From CADEFF01 sp964569315 (GTDB lineage Bacteria; Pseudomonadota; Alphaproteobacteria; Dongiales; Dongiaceae): a stretch of DNA of 40,612 nt. The position numbers and the translations under genes were made by a program. The stretch lies in NCBI GenBank assembly GCA_964569315.1, contig CAZMUZ010000022.1, positions 1 to 40,612 of the forward strand. Direction: 5' to 3'. Shown in pieces: positions 15,598-23,867 of the stretch. Under the pieces are notes generated by a model. It ran no database searches and was not told the DNA's origin. It worked only from the letters and a program-made list of their open reading frames with translations. Position 1 is the first letter of the stretch. Every line of letters starts with the position of its first letter.

Positions 15598-16808
15598 ACC
15601 TGATGGAAGCCTTGGAGCAATCGCCGCTGCCGCGGGAGCTCGCCTTTCCGGAATCCGAATATCGCGAGCGCGTGCGCAAGACGCAGAAGCTCATGGGCGA
15701 GCGCGGGGTCGACATCCTGCTGATCAGCAGCACGCCCAATCTCGGCTATCTGACCGGCTACGACAGCACGATGTCCTGCGGCTACACGATCGGCATCCTC
15801 GGCCAGACCGGCGATGTCGAGCTGCATTGCTCCGAGCTCGAAGCGCCCTGCGCGCTGCTCTGCAGCACGATCAAGAAGATCGATGTATTCTACTGGTACG
15901 AGGCGCAGGACACGGCGACGCAGCTCGGCCAGATCCTCGCCGACCGCGGCGGCAACGGGAAGCGCATCGGCCTCGAGATGGGCAATGCGGAGACCTTCGC
16001 CAGCGGCGCCTTCGACACCAAGAGCTATATCCGCCTCACCGAGGTGCTGCCCAAGGCCAAGTTCGTCGATGCGACGCGGCTCGTGCTCGACGTGCGGCTC
16101 GTCAAGTCGCCGGCCGAGATCCTGCATATGAAGCAGGCAGGCAAATACACCTGGACCGGCCTCAAGGCCTCGCTCGACGCCGCGGCCGAAGGCAAGACCG
16201 ACAACCAGATCGTGGCCGCCGGCTATGGCGCGATGATCGCGGCGGGCTCCGAGCTCATGTCGATCGATCCGATGATCATGACCGGCAAGCGCGCCGGATA
16301 CATGCCGCATATCCCCTACAAGCGCATCAAGCTCGCCAAAGGCGATGCGATCTATCTCGAATATTCGGGCGCGCATGAGCGCTACAACGCGCCGGCGATG
16401 CGGAGCGCGGTGATCGGCACCCCGCCGGACGGCACCAAGCGGCTCGCCGACGCCAGCATCAAGGTTCTCGAGCTGTTGCTGGAGAACGTGAAGCCCGGCC
16501 GCACCGGCGACGAGGTCGCGAAGATCGCGAAGAAAGGCTTCGACGGCGCGCCGAAGGATACCTTCTTCCATGGCGGCTACGGCTACTCGATCGGCATGGG
16601 GTTCCAGCCGACCTGGACCGAGAACCCGGTCTATATCGCGGAAGGCGCCGACACGGTGCTCAAGCCCGGCATGTGCTTTCACCTGCCGATCTGCGCCTGG
16701 GTCCCGACCGACAAATACGGCATCGGCTTCAGCGAGAGCATCACGGTGACGGAGAAGGGTTGCGAGGTGCTCGGGCCCGGAATCGACCGGCATCTGCATG
16801 TGCGGTAG
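15594..16808 (+). CDS. M24-family (creatinase/DoeA-like) hydrolase
   Basis: Pita-bread-fold hydrolase of 404 residues with a creatinase N-terminal domain (1-150) and an M24 catalytic domain. The canonical metal ligands of aminopeptidase P are largely replaced: where a D...D pair is expected the sequence reads IYLEYSGAHERYNAPAMRS. HGGYGYSIGMGFQPTW and FSESITVTEKGCEVL match the conserved segments of ectoine hydrolase DoeA and creatinase, which hydrolyse C-N bonds without peptidase-type metals. The ATG overlaps the regulator stop (ATGA). Substrate probably a small amide, cyclic amidine or amino-acid derivative; a prolidase-like role is the alternative. Confidence 0.82.
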   Translation: MNLMEALEQSPLPRELAFPESEYRERVRKTQKLMGERGVDILLISSTPNLGYLTGYDSTMSCGYTIGILGQTGDVELHCSELEAPCALLCSTIKKIDVFYWYEAQDTATQLGQILADRGGNGKRIGLEMGNAETFASGAFDTKSYIRLTEVLPKAKFVDATRLVLDVRLVKSPAEILHMKQAGKYTWTGLKASLDAAAEGKTDNQIVAAGYGAMIAAGSELMSIDPMIMTGKRAGYMPHIPYKRIKLAKGDAIYLEYSGAHERYNAPAMRSAVIGTPPDGTKRLADASIKVLELLLENVKPGRTGDEVAKIAKKGFDGAPKDTFFHGGYGYSIGMGFQPTWTENPVYIAEGADTVLKPGMCFHLPICAWVPTDKYGIGFSESITVTEKGCEVLGPGIDRHLHVR

Positions 16809-16832
16809 GCGAGCGCGAATCTCGACATAGGG

Positions 16833-16864
16833 AAATGGCCCGGAGGGAACTCCGGGCCATTTTT
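16833..16864 (+). terminator. Rho-independent terminator after the M24 hydrolase
   Basis: AAATGGCCCGGAG (16833-16845) pairs perfectly with CTCCGGGCCATTT (16850-16862) over 13 base pairs around a GGAA loop, followed by a T-run (TTTTT at 16860-16864). It ends the lrp-hydrolase transcript just before the convergent FGE gene. On the other strand the matching T-run is only three bases. Confidence 0.92.
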
Positions 16865-16877
16865 CGTTTCCGGTTGC

Positions 16878-17876
16878 CTATTGCCTCGGGGCCAGCCTGT
16901 CCTCGCGCAGGTCGGCGGTCTTCTGCCTGACCACGCATCGGAATCCGATATGCGACATGGCGCTGTCGATCATTTGCGGCTGCCGGGCGGCGGGGCGGTA
17001 GCGCAGGCAGTAGCCCGGCGAGCAGAGGAAAGAGCCGCCCTTCACGACCTTGCGCGGAATCCGGATTTCCGGCTGCAGCGGGTCATAGCTCGCATCGACG
17101 GCGGCACCGCGCGGATCGAGCGGAACGCAACAAGCCTTCTTCGCATCGGCCGGATGCGCGGCCGCGTACCAATCCTGGGTCCATTCCCAGACATTTCCGG
17201 CCATATCGAAGAGGCCGAAGCCGTTCGCCGGAAACGAGCCGACCGGCATCGTCCCGCCGCGACCCGTCTCGTTGAGATTGCGCCAGGGAAAATCGCCATG
17301 CCAGGTATTGGCCATGGCGCGGCCGCCCGGCATGAAATCCTCGCCCCAGCAATAGGCGGCGCCCTCGAGGCCGCCGCGCGCCGCATATTCCCATTCGGCT
17401 TCGGTCGGCAATTCCTTGCCGGCCCAGGCGGCGAAGGCGGCGGCATCCTCGTGGGCGACCTGCACCACGGGGTGGTGCTCCAGATCGCGAATATCGCTGT
17501 CGGGTCCCCGGGGATGGCGCCAGTTGGTGCCCGGCAGATAGGCCCACCAATTGCTGATGTTGCGCAGATCGACCGGGCGATCCGGTTGTCGGAACACCAT
17601 GGCGCCCGGCTGCAGCATCCCGGGCTTCGCCCCCGGATAGTCCGCCGGATCGAGCGGCCGCTCGGCCACCGTGACATAAGCCGTCGCCGCGACGAATTCC
17701 GCAAACGCCGCATTGGTGACCGCGCAGGCATCGATCGCGAACGGCGCGACGCTCACGCGGTGGGCCGGCGCCTCCTCCTTGTAGTGGCGGTCCGACCCCA
17801 TGGCGAAGCTGCCGCCCGGCAGCGCGACCATGCGCTGCCGCGACGATTTCGACCCTTCAGCCGCCATTGCCGGCAT
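16878..17876 (-). CDS. Formylglycine-generating enzyme (sulfatase maturase)
   Basis: FGE/SUMF1-family oxidase of 332 residues that converts the active-site Cys of type I sulfatases to formylglycine. The start region VALPGGSFAMGSD and the core LPTEAEWEYAARGG and GLFDMAGNVWEWTQDWY are family hallmarks. The two catalytic copper-binding cysteines are present as CSPGYC (C285 and C290), within VVKGGSFLCSPGYCLRYRP, and the C-terminal IGFRC matches active FGEs. ATG 17876 follows GAGGG and lies 14 bases after the HAD gene stop; ATG 17906 would overlap that gene. Same operon as a sulfatase bearing the modified motif, its likely substrate. Confidence 0.92.
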   Translation of the reverse strand: MPAMAAEGSKSSRQRMVALPGGSFAMGSDRHYKEEAPAHRVSVAPFAIDACAVTNAAFAEFVAATAYVTVAERPLDPADYPGAKPGMLQPGAMVFRQPDRPVDLRNISNWWAYLPGTNWRHPRGPDSDIRDLEHHPVVQVAHEDAAAFAAWAGKELPTEAEWEYAARGGLEGAAYCWGEDFMPGGRAMANTWHGDFPWRNLNETGRGGTMPVGSFPANGFGLFDMAGNVWEWTQDWYAAAHPADAKKACCVPLDPRGAAVDASYDPLQPEIRIPRKVVKGGSFLCSPGYCLRYRPAARQPQMIDSAMSHIGFRCVVRQKTADLREDRLAPRQ

Positions 17877-17890
17877 ATCGGTCCATCCCT

Positions 17891-18913
17891 CTATTGCGGC
17901 GGCCATGCGAGAAAGACGGTCGACCAGTCCGCCTTCATGTCGATGACATGCCAGCCTTTTGCCGCCGCGTCGTCGAGCGCATTGTCGAGCTTGCCGACCG
18001 GCGAATTGCGATCATAGGCCGTTTCCCGCAGCTCGTCGGTATGATGGACGATCATGCCGAGCCGCCGGCCCTCGCCGGCGGTGACCCATTCCAGCATCTG
18101 GTAGTCGCCGTCGGAGTTGCCGAAGGCCGCGATCGGTCGTTCCCCGAGCTGCCGGTAGATGCCGACCGGCTTGCCGGGCCCGTCATCCACGAAATCGATC
18201 CCGGGTTGCCGCATCAGGATCGGCCTGCCGTCCCGGACCTCGTATTTGAGGTCGATCATGCTGCCGATCACCTGGTCCGGGGGAATGCCGTAGGATTTCT
18301 CGGCCCAGGGCCGCATGAAATCCGCCCCGCCGCCGGAGACGATATAGGTCCGGAAGCCATTCGCGCGCAGATAGGCGAGGAGCTCCAGCATCGGCTGATA
18401 GACCAGCGAGTCATAGGGTCTGGCGTATTTCGGATGCCTTGCCGAAGTCAGCCAGGTCAGGACGATGTCGCTGAAGGCGTCGGTATCCATTCCCGCGTGG
18501 GTGGCGGCAAGCAATTTGGCGATGCCTTTCTCGCCTTGCGCCATGACGTTCTTGATGTTTCCGGCCAGCACGCTCTTGAAGGGCTCGGTCTCCTTCCATT
18601 CCGGATGAGCGGGCGACAATTCCCGGATCCGGTCGAGCACGAAGGCGAACTGCACATAGATCGGCTGCTCGGACCAGAGCGTGCCATCATTGTCGAAAAC
18701 CGCCAGGCGAGCGCGCGCGGGGACGAAATCCTGGCCGCCCTCGGCCGTTACCGCCGCGACGAACTCGACGATCGCAGCTTTGCTGGCGCCATCGCGCCAG
18801 CTCGGAAGCGGATCTTCCGCGAAGCCCGGGGACGGCAGGATCAGGACGAGCGCCAGGATCGCCGCCGCCCACGAGCCCAGATCGGGGCCGCGAAACCACC
18901 GCCTGCACATCAT
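17891..18913 (-). CDS. Secreted HAD-family phosphatase
   Basis: Haloacid-dehalogenase-superfamily hydrolase of about 340 residues with an N-terminal signal peptide (hydrophobic run AAAILALVLILPSPGFA, cleavage near GFA-ED). Motif I is VFDNDGTLW with nucleophile D74 and acid D76; motif II is S193 in IVSGGG; motif IV is GNSDGD (265-270). This motif set matches the phosphoserine-phosphatase-like branch. Two adjacent ATGs (18913 and 18910) follow GGCGGAGA, and the second has the better spacing. It lies between sulfatase and FGE in one transcription unit; it may remove phosphate from the same substrate, but that is inference. Confidence 0.82.
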   Translation of the reverse strand: MMCRRWFRGPDLGSWAAAILALVLILPSPGFAEDPLPSWRDGASKAAIVEFVAAVTAEGGQDFVPARARLAVFDNDGTLWSEQPIYVQFAFVLDRIRELSPAHPEWKETEPFKSVLAGNIKNVMAQGEKGIAKLLAATHAGMDTDAFSDIVLTWLTSARHPKYARPYDSLVYQPMLELLAYLRANGFRTYIVSGGGADFMRPWAEKSYGIPPDQVIGSMIDLKYEVRDGRPILMRQPGIDFVDDGPGKPVGIYRQLGERPIAAFGNSDGDYQMLEWVTAGEGRRLGMIVHHTDELRETAYDRNSPVGKLDNALDDAAAKGWHVIDMKADWSTVFLAWPPQ

Positions 18914-18971
18914 TCTCCGCCTTCCGCATCGGGCCCGGGGGCACGCGCCGGGACGGCGGACCAGGCGCCGG

Positions 18972-20771
18972 TCATGGGGCCGCGTCGCGCTGCTTCAGGG
19001 CATCGTCGATCATCCGGTTGAGCCCGCCGCGGATCCTGTCAAGGTCGAGGTTCCGCTTGAACTCTTCCTGCCGCTTGATGTTCTCCAGCGTCGTTTCCAT
19101 CACATTCGCCGGGTTGAACGAGGGCGGAAAGGAGCGTGGCGGGAATTCCTTGAAGGTCGCCGCAAACTTGAAGACCTCGTCCATTACCCCATACATGTTC
19201 GCGACGTGGTCGAGCTGCCAGTCCCAGAAGGTGTTCGACGTGATATCGGCGCGTTCGAACGGATCCTGGAACAGGTTGAAGATCTTCTGCAGGCGCAAGG
19301 TCGTGAAAGGCTCGGCCCACAGGCCCATGGTGCCTTGCATGCGCTGCTCCGAGAATACGTATTTGTAGTCGCCCTGGCGCATGCAGACCAACGTTCCGTC
19401 GTCGTCCGAATAGAAGAACTTGTCCCGGGCGCTCTTCACGCCGTTGTTGCTCGTCGCCGTGCCGCGCACCGTGCGCAGGAACTCGGACTGGTCGTGTCCG
19501 TCGAGATGCACCTTGTAGTCCAGGCCGTTCGCCTTGTAGCCGGCCTTCAGCTTTTCCACGATGTCTGGCTCGCCGGCGATGGAGCAAAGGGTGGGTACCC
19601 AGTCGTTGTGACTCATGAGCTCGTTGCTGACGGTGCCGGGCTCGATAACGCCCGGCCAGCGGACGAAGCATGGCACGCGGAAGGCGCCCTCCCAATTGGT
19701 GTTCTTCTCGGAACGGAACCAGGTCATGGCGCCGTCCGGCCAGGTGTTCATATGCGGCCCGTTGTCGGTCGTGTAGATAAGAATGGTGTCGTTCGCGACG
19801 CCCATATCGTCGAGCGCCTTGAGCAGGCTGCCGATCGTGTCGTCATGCTCCATCATGCCGTCGATATATTCGCTGTCGCCATGCTGGTAGCGGCCGCGAT
19901 GGCTCTCGCGGACATGCGTCCGCAGATGCATGCGGGTCGAATTGAACCAGCAGAAGAAGGGCTTGCCCGCGGCATTCTGCCGCTGCATGAAGTCGATGGC
20001 GGCGGCCGAGGTCTCGTCGTCGATGGTCTCCATGCGCTTCTTGGTCAGCGCGCCCGTATCCTCGATCGTCTGCCTGCCGATCTGGCCGAAGCGCGGGTCT
20101 TCCGTGGCATCGAACACGTCCGTCGCCTTGCAGCGAAGCACGCCGCGGGGACCGAACTTCGCGAGATAGTCGGGATCCTTCGGATAGTCCGGGAGCTCCG
20201 GCTCCTCCTCGGCATTCAGGTGATAGAGGTTGCCGAAAAACTCGTCGAAGCCGTTCACCGTCGGGAGCGATTCGTTGCGGTCGCCGACATGATTCTTGCC
20301 GAACTGCCCCGTTGCATAGCCCAGATTCTTCAGGAGGCCGCCGATCGACGGATCGAGCTGGCTCATCCCCATCGGCGCGCCGGGGAACCCCACCTTGGTC
20401 AGCCCCGTGCGGAGTCCGTGCTGGCCGGTGAGGAAGGCCGCGCGGCCTGCGGTGCATGATTGCTCGCCGTAATAATGCAGCATCATGAGGCCATCGCGGG
20501 CGATGCTGTCGATGTTCGGCGTCTGGTATCCCATCAGCCCTTGCGAATAGGCGCTGATGTTCGCAATGCCGATATCGTCGCCGAAGATCACCAGGATGTT
20601 CGGCTTGCCGCCGGCCGCCGGGGCGGGCTGCTCCTGCGCCTGGGCGGTGGTCGCGGTGGCGTCGGCCAGGGTTGCGGCCACGAGCGCGCTTCCCGCGAGC
20701 AAGATGTCGCGACGGGTCGGCTCGCTCCGGGGACAATCCTCAGACCCGGCGGTCCTGGATTTCTGCGTCAT
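18972..20771 (-). CDS. Arylsulfatase, Tat-exported, formylglycine type
   Basis: Type I sulfatase of 599 residues. The N-terminus has a Tat motif TRRDILLAG (19-27) and an Ala-rich hydrophobic stretch, with probable cleavage near AQA-QEQP. Metal ligands are in ILVIFGDDIG (D65, D66) and TTDNGPH; the formylglycine site is C106 in SCTAGR, the C-x-A-x-R form of the sulfatase signature that FGE recognises. GKNHVGD supplies a conserved Lys-His pair. ATG 20771 is preceded by GAGGAG at proper distance; the frame extends much further upstream but without domain content. First gene of the sulfatase-HAD-FGE operon. Natural sulfate ester unknown. Confidence 0.92.
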   Translation of the reverse strand: MTQKSRTAGSEDCPRSEPTRRDILLAGSALVAATLADATATTAQAQEQPAPAAGGKPNILVIFGDDIGIANISAYSQGLMGYQTPNIDSIARDGLMMLHYYGEQSCTAGRAAFLTGQHGLRTGLTKVGFPGAPMGMSQLDPSIGGLLKNLGYATGQFGKNHVGDRNESLPTVNGFDEFFGNLYHLNAEEEPELPDYPKDPDYLAKFGPRGVLRCKATDVFDATEDPRFGQIGRQTIEDTGALTKKRMETIDDETSAAAIDFMQRQNAAGKPFFCWFNSTRMHLRTHVRESHRGRYQHGDSEYIDGMMEHDDTIGSLLKALDDMGVANDTILIYTTDNGPHMNTWPDGAMTWFRSEKNTNWEGAFRVPCFVRWPGVIEPGTVSNELMSHNDWVPTLCSIAGEPDIVEKLKAGYKANGLDYKVHLDGHDQSEFLRTVRGTATSNNGVKSARDKFFYSDDDGTLVCMRQGDYKYVFSEQRMQGTMGLWAEPFTTLRLQKIFNLFQDPFERADITSNTFWDWQLDHVANMYGVMDEVFKFAATFKEFPPRSFPPSFNPANVMETTLENIKRQEEFKRNLDLDRIRGGLNRMIDDALKQRDAAP

Positions 20772-21202
20772 CGCTGGATTGCTCCTCTCGCCATGAACCC
20801 TGCGCCCGAATTTCGGGGAATAGTGGGATCGGCTGGCATCGGAAATTCGCCGCCCGACCGAACTGCCCCGATCATAGGCGTGACTTGTCGATGCCGATCG
20901 TTGCCCGGCAGGCCGATGGGGGACATTGGACCTTGGTCCAATATCGGCGACCGTGCCCGTGCCGCGATGATGGCGGAGATCGCCGTCGACGGTGGGCGTC
21001 CGGGACGCTTGCCGGAACGCCGTTGCGGCTTGTCGCGGCGAATTTGATATCGGACGAGTGCCGGCCGCTCGCTCGCGAGGATGCGCGCGGCGCCTCTCTT
21101 GCTGCGCGCGAACCCCGGGTTCGCGTCGTCTGCTCTCGCGCTGCTTGCGGACTCGGGTCGAACGGCCCGGTTGAAACGCCGGGCGATCCGGGTTGCCTTC
21201 GT
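20772..21202. other. Intergenic region upstream of the sulfatase operon
   Basis: A 431-base stretch between the gamma-glutamyltransferase stop and the sulfatase start. It holds a perfect 18-base palindrome at 20925-20942 and no gene I can support; the open frames through it have neither family resemblance nor ribosome binding sites. Confidence 0.6.
20925..20942. promoter_or_regulatory. Palindrome upstream of the sulfatase operon, candidate operator
   Basis: ATTGGACC and GGTCCAAT flank a TT centre, a perfect eight-plus-eight dyad. It lies 153 bases before the sulfatase ATG, in otherwise featureless sequence. The size and symmetry fit a GntR- or TetR-type dimer site; no cognate regulator gene is adjacent. 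Confidence 0.45.
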
Positions 21203-22792
21203 CTAATAGCCGAGCGCGAGGCCGTCCTTGCGCTGATCGGAAGCGCCGAGCAGCAGGCCGCGTTTCGCGTCGATCCAGACCGCCTGGCCGCCGCCATAGG
21301 GCTCCGGCGCGTCTTCGACCTTGTGGCCCATGGCCGTGAGCTTTTGGGCCGTCTCGGCGGGGAAGCCGCTCTCGAGATGGAGCGCGCCGTTCTCGTAGAA
21401 GGAACGCGGGCAATCGAGTGCTGCCTGCGGATCCATGCCGAAATCGACGATGTTGGTCAGCACATGCGCCTGGCCGACCGGCTGGTAGTGGCCGCCCATC
21501 ACGCCGAACGGCATGACGGCCCGGCCGTCCTTCGTCACCATCGCGGGAATGATCGTATGGAGCGGCCGCTTTCCGGGCGCGAGCCGGTTCGGATGACCGT
21601 CCGCGAGGCTGAAGCTCGAGCCGCGGTTATGCAGCACGACGCCCGACTTCGCCGCCAATATGCCGCTGCCGAAGCCCCAGAAGATCGAGTTGATGAAGCT
21701 CACGGCATTGCGGTCGCGATCCACCACCGTCAGATAGACCGTGTCCCGATGGTTCGGGAAGCCGGCCGGCGGCGGCATCTGCATCGCGTGCCTGGGGTCG
21801 ATCTGCCGGCGGCAGGCCTCGGCATGGGCTGGGGAGAGCCAGGCCTCGACGTCGATCTTCGTGTGATCGGGGTCGGCGAGGAAGGCGTCGCGATCCCGCA
21901 TGGCGAGCCGCGTCGCCTCGGTCTCGAGATGGACGCGCTCGGCGCCGATCGGATCGAGACGGCCGAGCTCGTAGCCGGAAAGGATGTTCATCATCCCGAG
22001 CGCCGCGATGCCCTGGCCGGGCGGCGGACATTCATGGACGCGATAGCCCCGATAGTCGGTGGCGATCGGCTCGACATAGCGGCCGGCGGCATCGGCGAAG
22101 TCGTCGAGCGTGTGCGCGCCGCCGCTCTGCTTCAGCCGGTCGACCATGTCGGCCGCAACCGGCCCCTTGTAGAAACCGTCGCGCCCTTCGCGGGCGATGC
22201 GCTTCAGGGTTTCGGCAAGCGCCGGCTGGCGGTGGATGGCGCCGGCCGCGGGCGGCAGGCCGTTCGGCAGGAAGAGCGCCTTGGCGCCCGCATCGTGCGA
22301 CAGATGGTCGACCTCGAGGGCCCAGTCGACGGCGACCCGGTCGCTCACCGGATAGCCAAGCTCGGCATAGCGGATCGCCGGGGCCAGCAGCTCGGCGAGC
22401 GGCTTCTTGCCGTGGTCCCGGTTGAGCCGCACCCAGCCGTCGATGGCGCAGGGCACGGTCACTGCATGCGGGCTGCGCGGATCGATCTCGGTGGCGCCCG
22501 TGGCGACAAGTTTATCGGCCGACGCCCCCATTGGCGCGCGCCCCGCGCCGTCGAAGGCCACGATCTCGTCGCCGCCCTTCGGCGCATAGAGCACGAAGCA
22601 GTCGCCGCCGATCCCCGTCATATGCGGCTCTACGACGCACTGCACGGCGACTGCCGCGATGGCAGCGTCCATGGCGTTGCCGCCGGTGCGAAGAACCTCG
22701 AGCGCCGCCGCGGTCGCGAGCGGGTGGGAGGTGGCGGCCATCGCCTCGGTCGAATAGACGACCGAGCGGCCGGGCTTATGAAAATCGCGCAT
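21203..22792 (-). CDS. Gamma-glutamyltransferase family protein
   Basis: Ntn-hydrolase of 529 residues in the Ggt family. The substrate-carboxylate region reads MTGIGGDCFVLYA, and the predicted autoprocessing nucleophile is T351 in HRDTVYLTVVDRDRNAVSF, giving a large and a small subunit after cleavage. GVMGGHYQPVGQ in the small subunit is the GGHYQ variant seen in bacterial Ggt-like acylases rather than the GGS of glutathione-cleaving enzymes. No signal peptide is seen with ATG 22792; a longer frame to 22945 overlaps the divergent gene and is rejected. Could hydrolyse gamma-glutamyl amides or other acyl amides. Confidence 0.87.
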   Translation of the reverse strand: MRDFHKPGRSVVYSTEAMAATSHPLATAAALEVLRTGGNAMDAAIAAVAVQCVVEPHMTGIGGDCFVLYAPKGGDEIVAFDGAGRAPMGASADKLVATGATEIDPRSPHAVTVPCAIDGWVRLNRDHGKKPLAELLAPAIRYAELGYPVSDRVAVDWALEVDHLSHDAGAKALFLPNGLPPAAGAIHRQPALAETLKRIAREGRDGFYKGPVAADMVDRLKQSGGAHTLDDFADAAGRYVEPIATDYRGYRVHECPPPGQGIAALGMMNILSGYELGRLDPIGAERVHLETEATRLAMRDRDAFLADPDHTKIDVEAWLSPAHAEACRRQIDPRHAMQMPPPAGFPNHRDTVYLTVVDRDRNAVSFINSIFWGFGSGILAAKSGVVLHNRGSSFSLADGHPNRLAPGKRPLHTIIPAMVTKDGRAVMPFGVMGGHYQPVGQAHVLTNIVDFGMDPQAALDCPRSFYENGALHLESGFPAETAQKLTAMGHKVEDAPEPYGGGQAVWIDAKRGLLLGASDQRKDGLALGY

Positions 22793-22800
22793 TGCGCGCG

Positions 22801-22829
22801 AGCATAGGAATCTGGCGGGTCGCAAGCAA
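22801..22829 (-). promoter_or_regulatory. Possible promoter of the gamma-glutamyltransferase gene
   Basis: On the minus strand TTGCTT (22829-22824) and TATGCT (22806-22801) are 17 bases apart. The -10 box would end eight bases before the ATG, giving a leaderless or nearly leaderless message as for mnmA. The -35 box is weak (three of six consensus bases). Confidence 0.3.
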
Positions 22830-22904
22830 TATGATAGGTTCGCCCATAGCGGCGCGCCGACGAGCCGCGTCGAAGCATCGCAAGCAAGGAGCTGGAGCCG
22901 AGGA

Positions 22905-23843
22905 ATGCCGAGTTGGAACAAGGATGAGCTACCGGTGCCTTGCACCGATCCCGACAGGTTGAAGCGCGATCTCGACGAGTTCGGCTATTGCCTGGTGGCG
23001 GAAGCGCTATCGTCGACCCAGGTCGCGGCGATCCGCACAAGGCTCGAGGAGCAGATCGCCGCCGAGCGGTCGCTTTCGGTCAATCACGGCAACGAAGCGC
23101 ACACCGATGCCACCAATTCCTGGGTGAGCATGCTGATCAACAAGGGCGAGGTGTTTCGCGAGGTGGCGGTGAACCCGAAGGCGCTCGCGCTGGTCGAGCA
23201 TATTCTGGGGCCCGAATTCCTCCTTTCCGCGACCGATGCCCATATCGTGCGGCCGGGCGGCAGCCCGATGGGGCTGCATGTCGATCAATGGTGGCTGCCG
23301 CGCGAAGCCCCCGCCGGCGAGCGGCGGCAGGTCGGCATCGCCACCCGGAAGAACATCGCCGTCGGAAGCCCGGATCCCGTCGAGGGGCCGATCTGGCGGC
23401 CTGCCGTCTGCAACGTGATCTACATGATCAGCGACTTCACCGAGGCGAATGGCGGCACGCGCATCGTGCCGAAGAGCCATCGCAGCGGCCATCAGCCGGA
23501 CGGGACGGTGCCGCATCCCTATGCTTCGGTGGCGGCCGAGGGACCGGCCGGCACCGCCCTCGTCTTCGAAGGACGCATGTGGCATGCCGCGGGGCTCAAC
23601 ATCTCGAACGATGCGCGCATCGGCATGCCCACCTATTATTGCGGACCGCAATTCCGGCAGCTCTCCAACTTCACCTTCGGCACGCGACGCGAAGTGCTGC
23701 GCGGCGCCTCGCCGGAGCTCCTGAAGCTGCTCGGGTTCCGGATCTTCTCGACCTACGGGTCGGTGGACGAGAGCGGTGCGGAAATGGTGGATTTCGAGAA
23801 GGAGCCGCTCGGCGAGCTGCGGCTGGCCGGCGACACTCGTTGA
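22905..23843 (+). CDS. Phytanoyl-CoA dioxygenase (PhyH) family protein
   Basis: Fe(II)/2-oxoglutarate-dependent oxygenase of 312 residues. The iron triad is H125 and D127 in MGLHVDQWW and H227 in EGRMWHAAG. The strand VIYMISDFTEANGGTRIVPKSH, split over residues 171-192, is the typical PhyH core, its SH being the family's 'PGSH' turn. ATG 22905 follows GAGG at five bases. Soluble, with no signal peptide. Divergent from the Ggt-family gene across 112 bases. The substrate cannot be deduced; related enzymes hydroxylate lipids, ectoine or small natural products. Confidence 0.86.
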   Translation: MPSWNKDELPVPCTDPDRLKRDLDEFGYCLVAEALSSTQVAAIRTRLEEQIAAERSLSVNHGNEAHTDATNSWVSMLINKGEVFREVAVNPKALALVEHILGPEFLLSATDAHIVRPGGSPMGLHVDQWWLPREAPAGERRQVGIATRKNIAVGSPDPVEGPIWRPAVCNVIYMISDFTEANGGTRIVPKSHRSGHQPDGTVPHPYASVAAEGPAGTALVFEGRMWHAAGLNISNDARIGMPTYYCGPQFRQLSNFTFGTRREVLRGASPELLKLLGFRIFSTYGSVDESGAEMVDFEKEPLGELRLAGDTR

Positions 23844-23867
23844 TACGCGCATAGCGGCGGTATCGCC

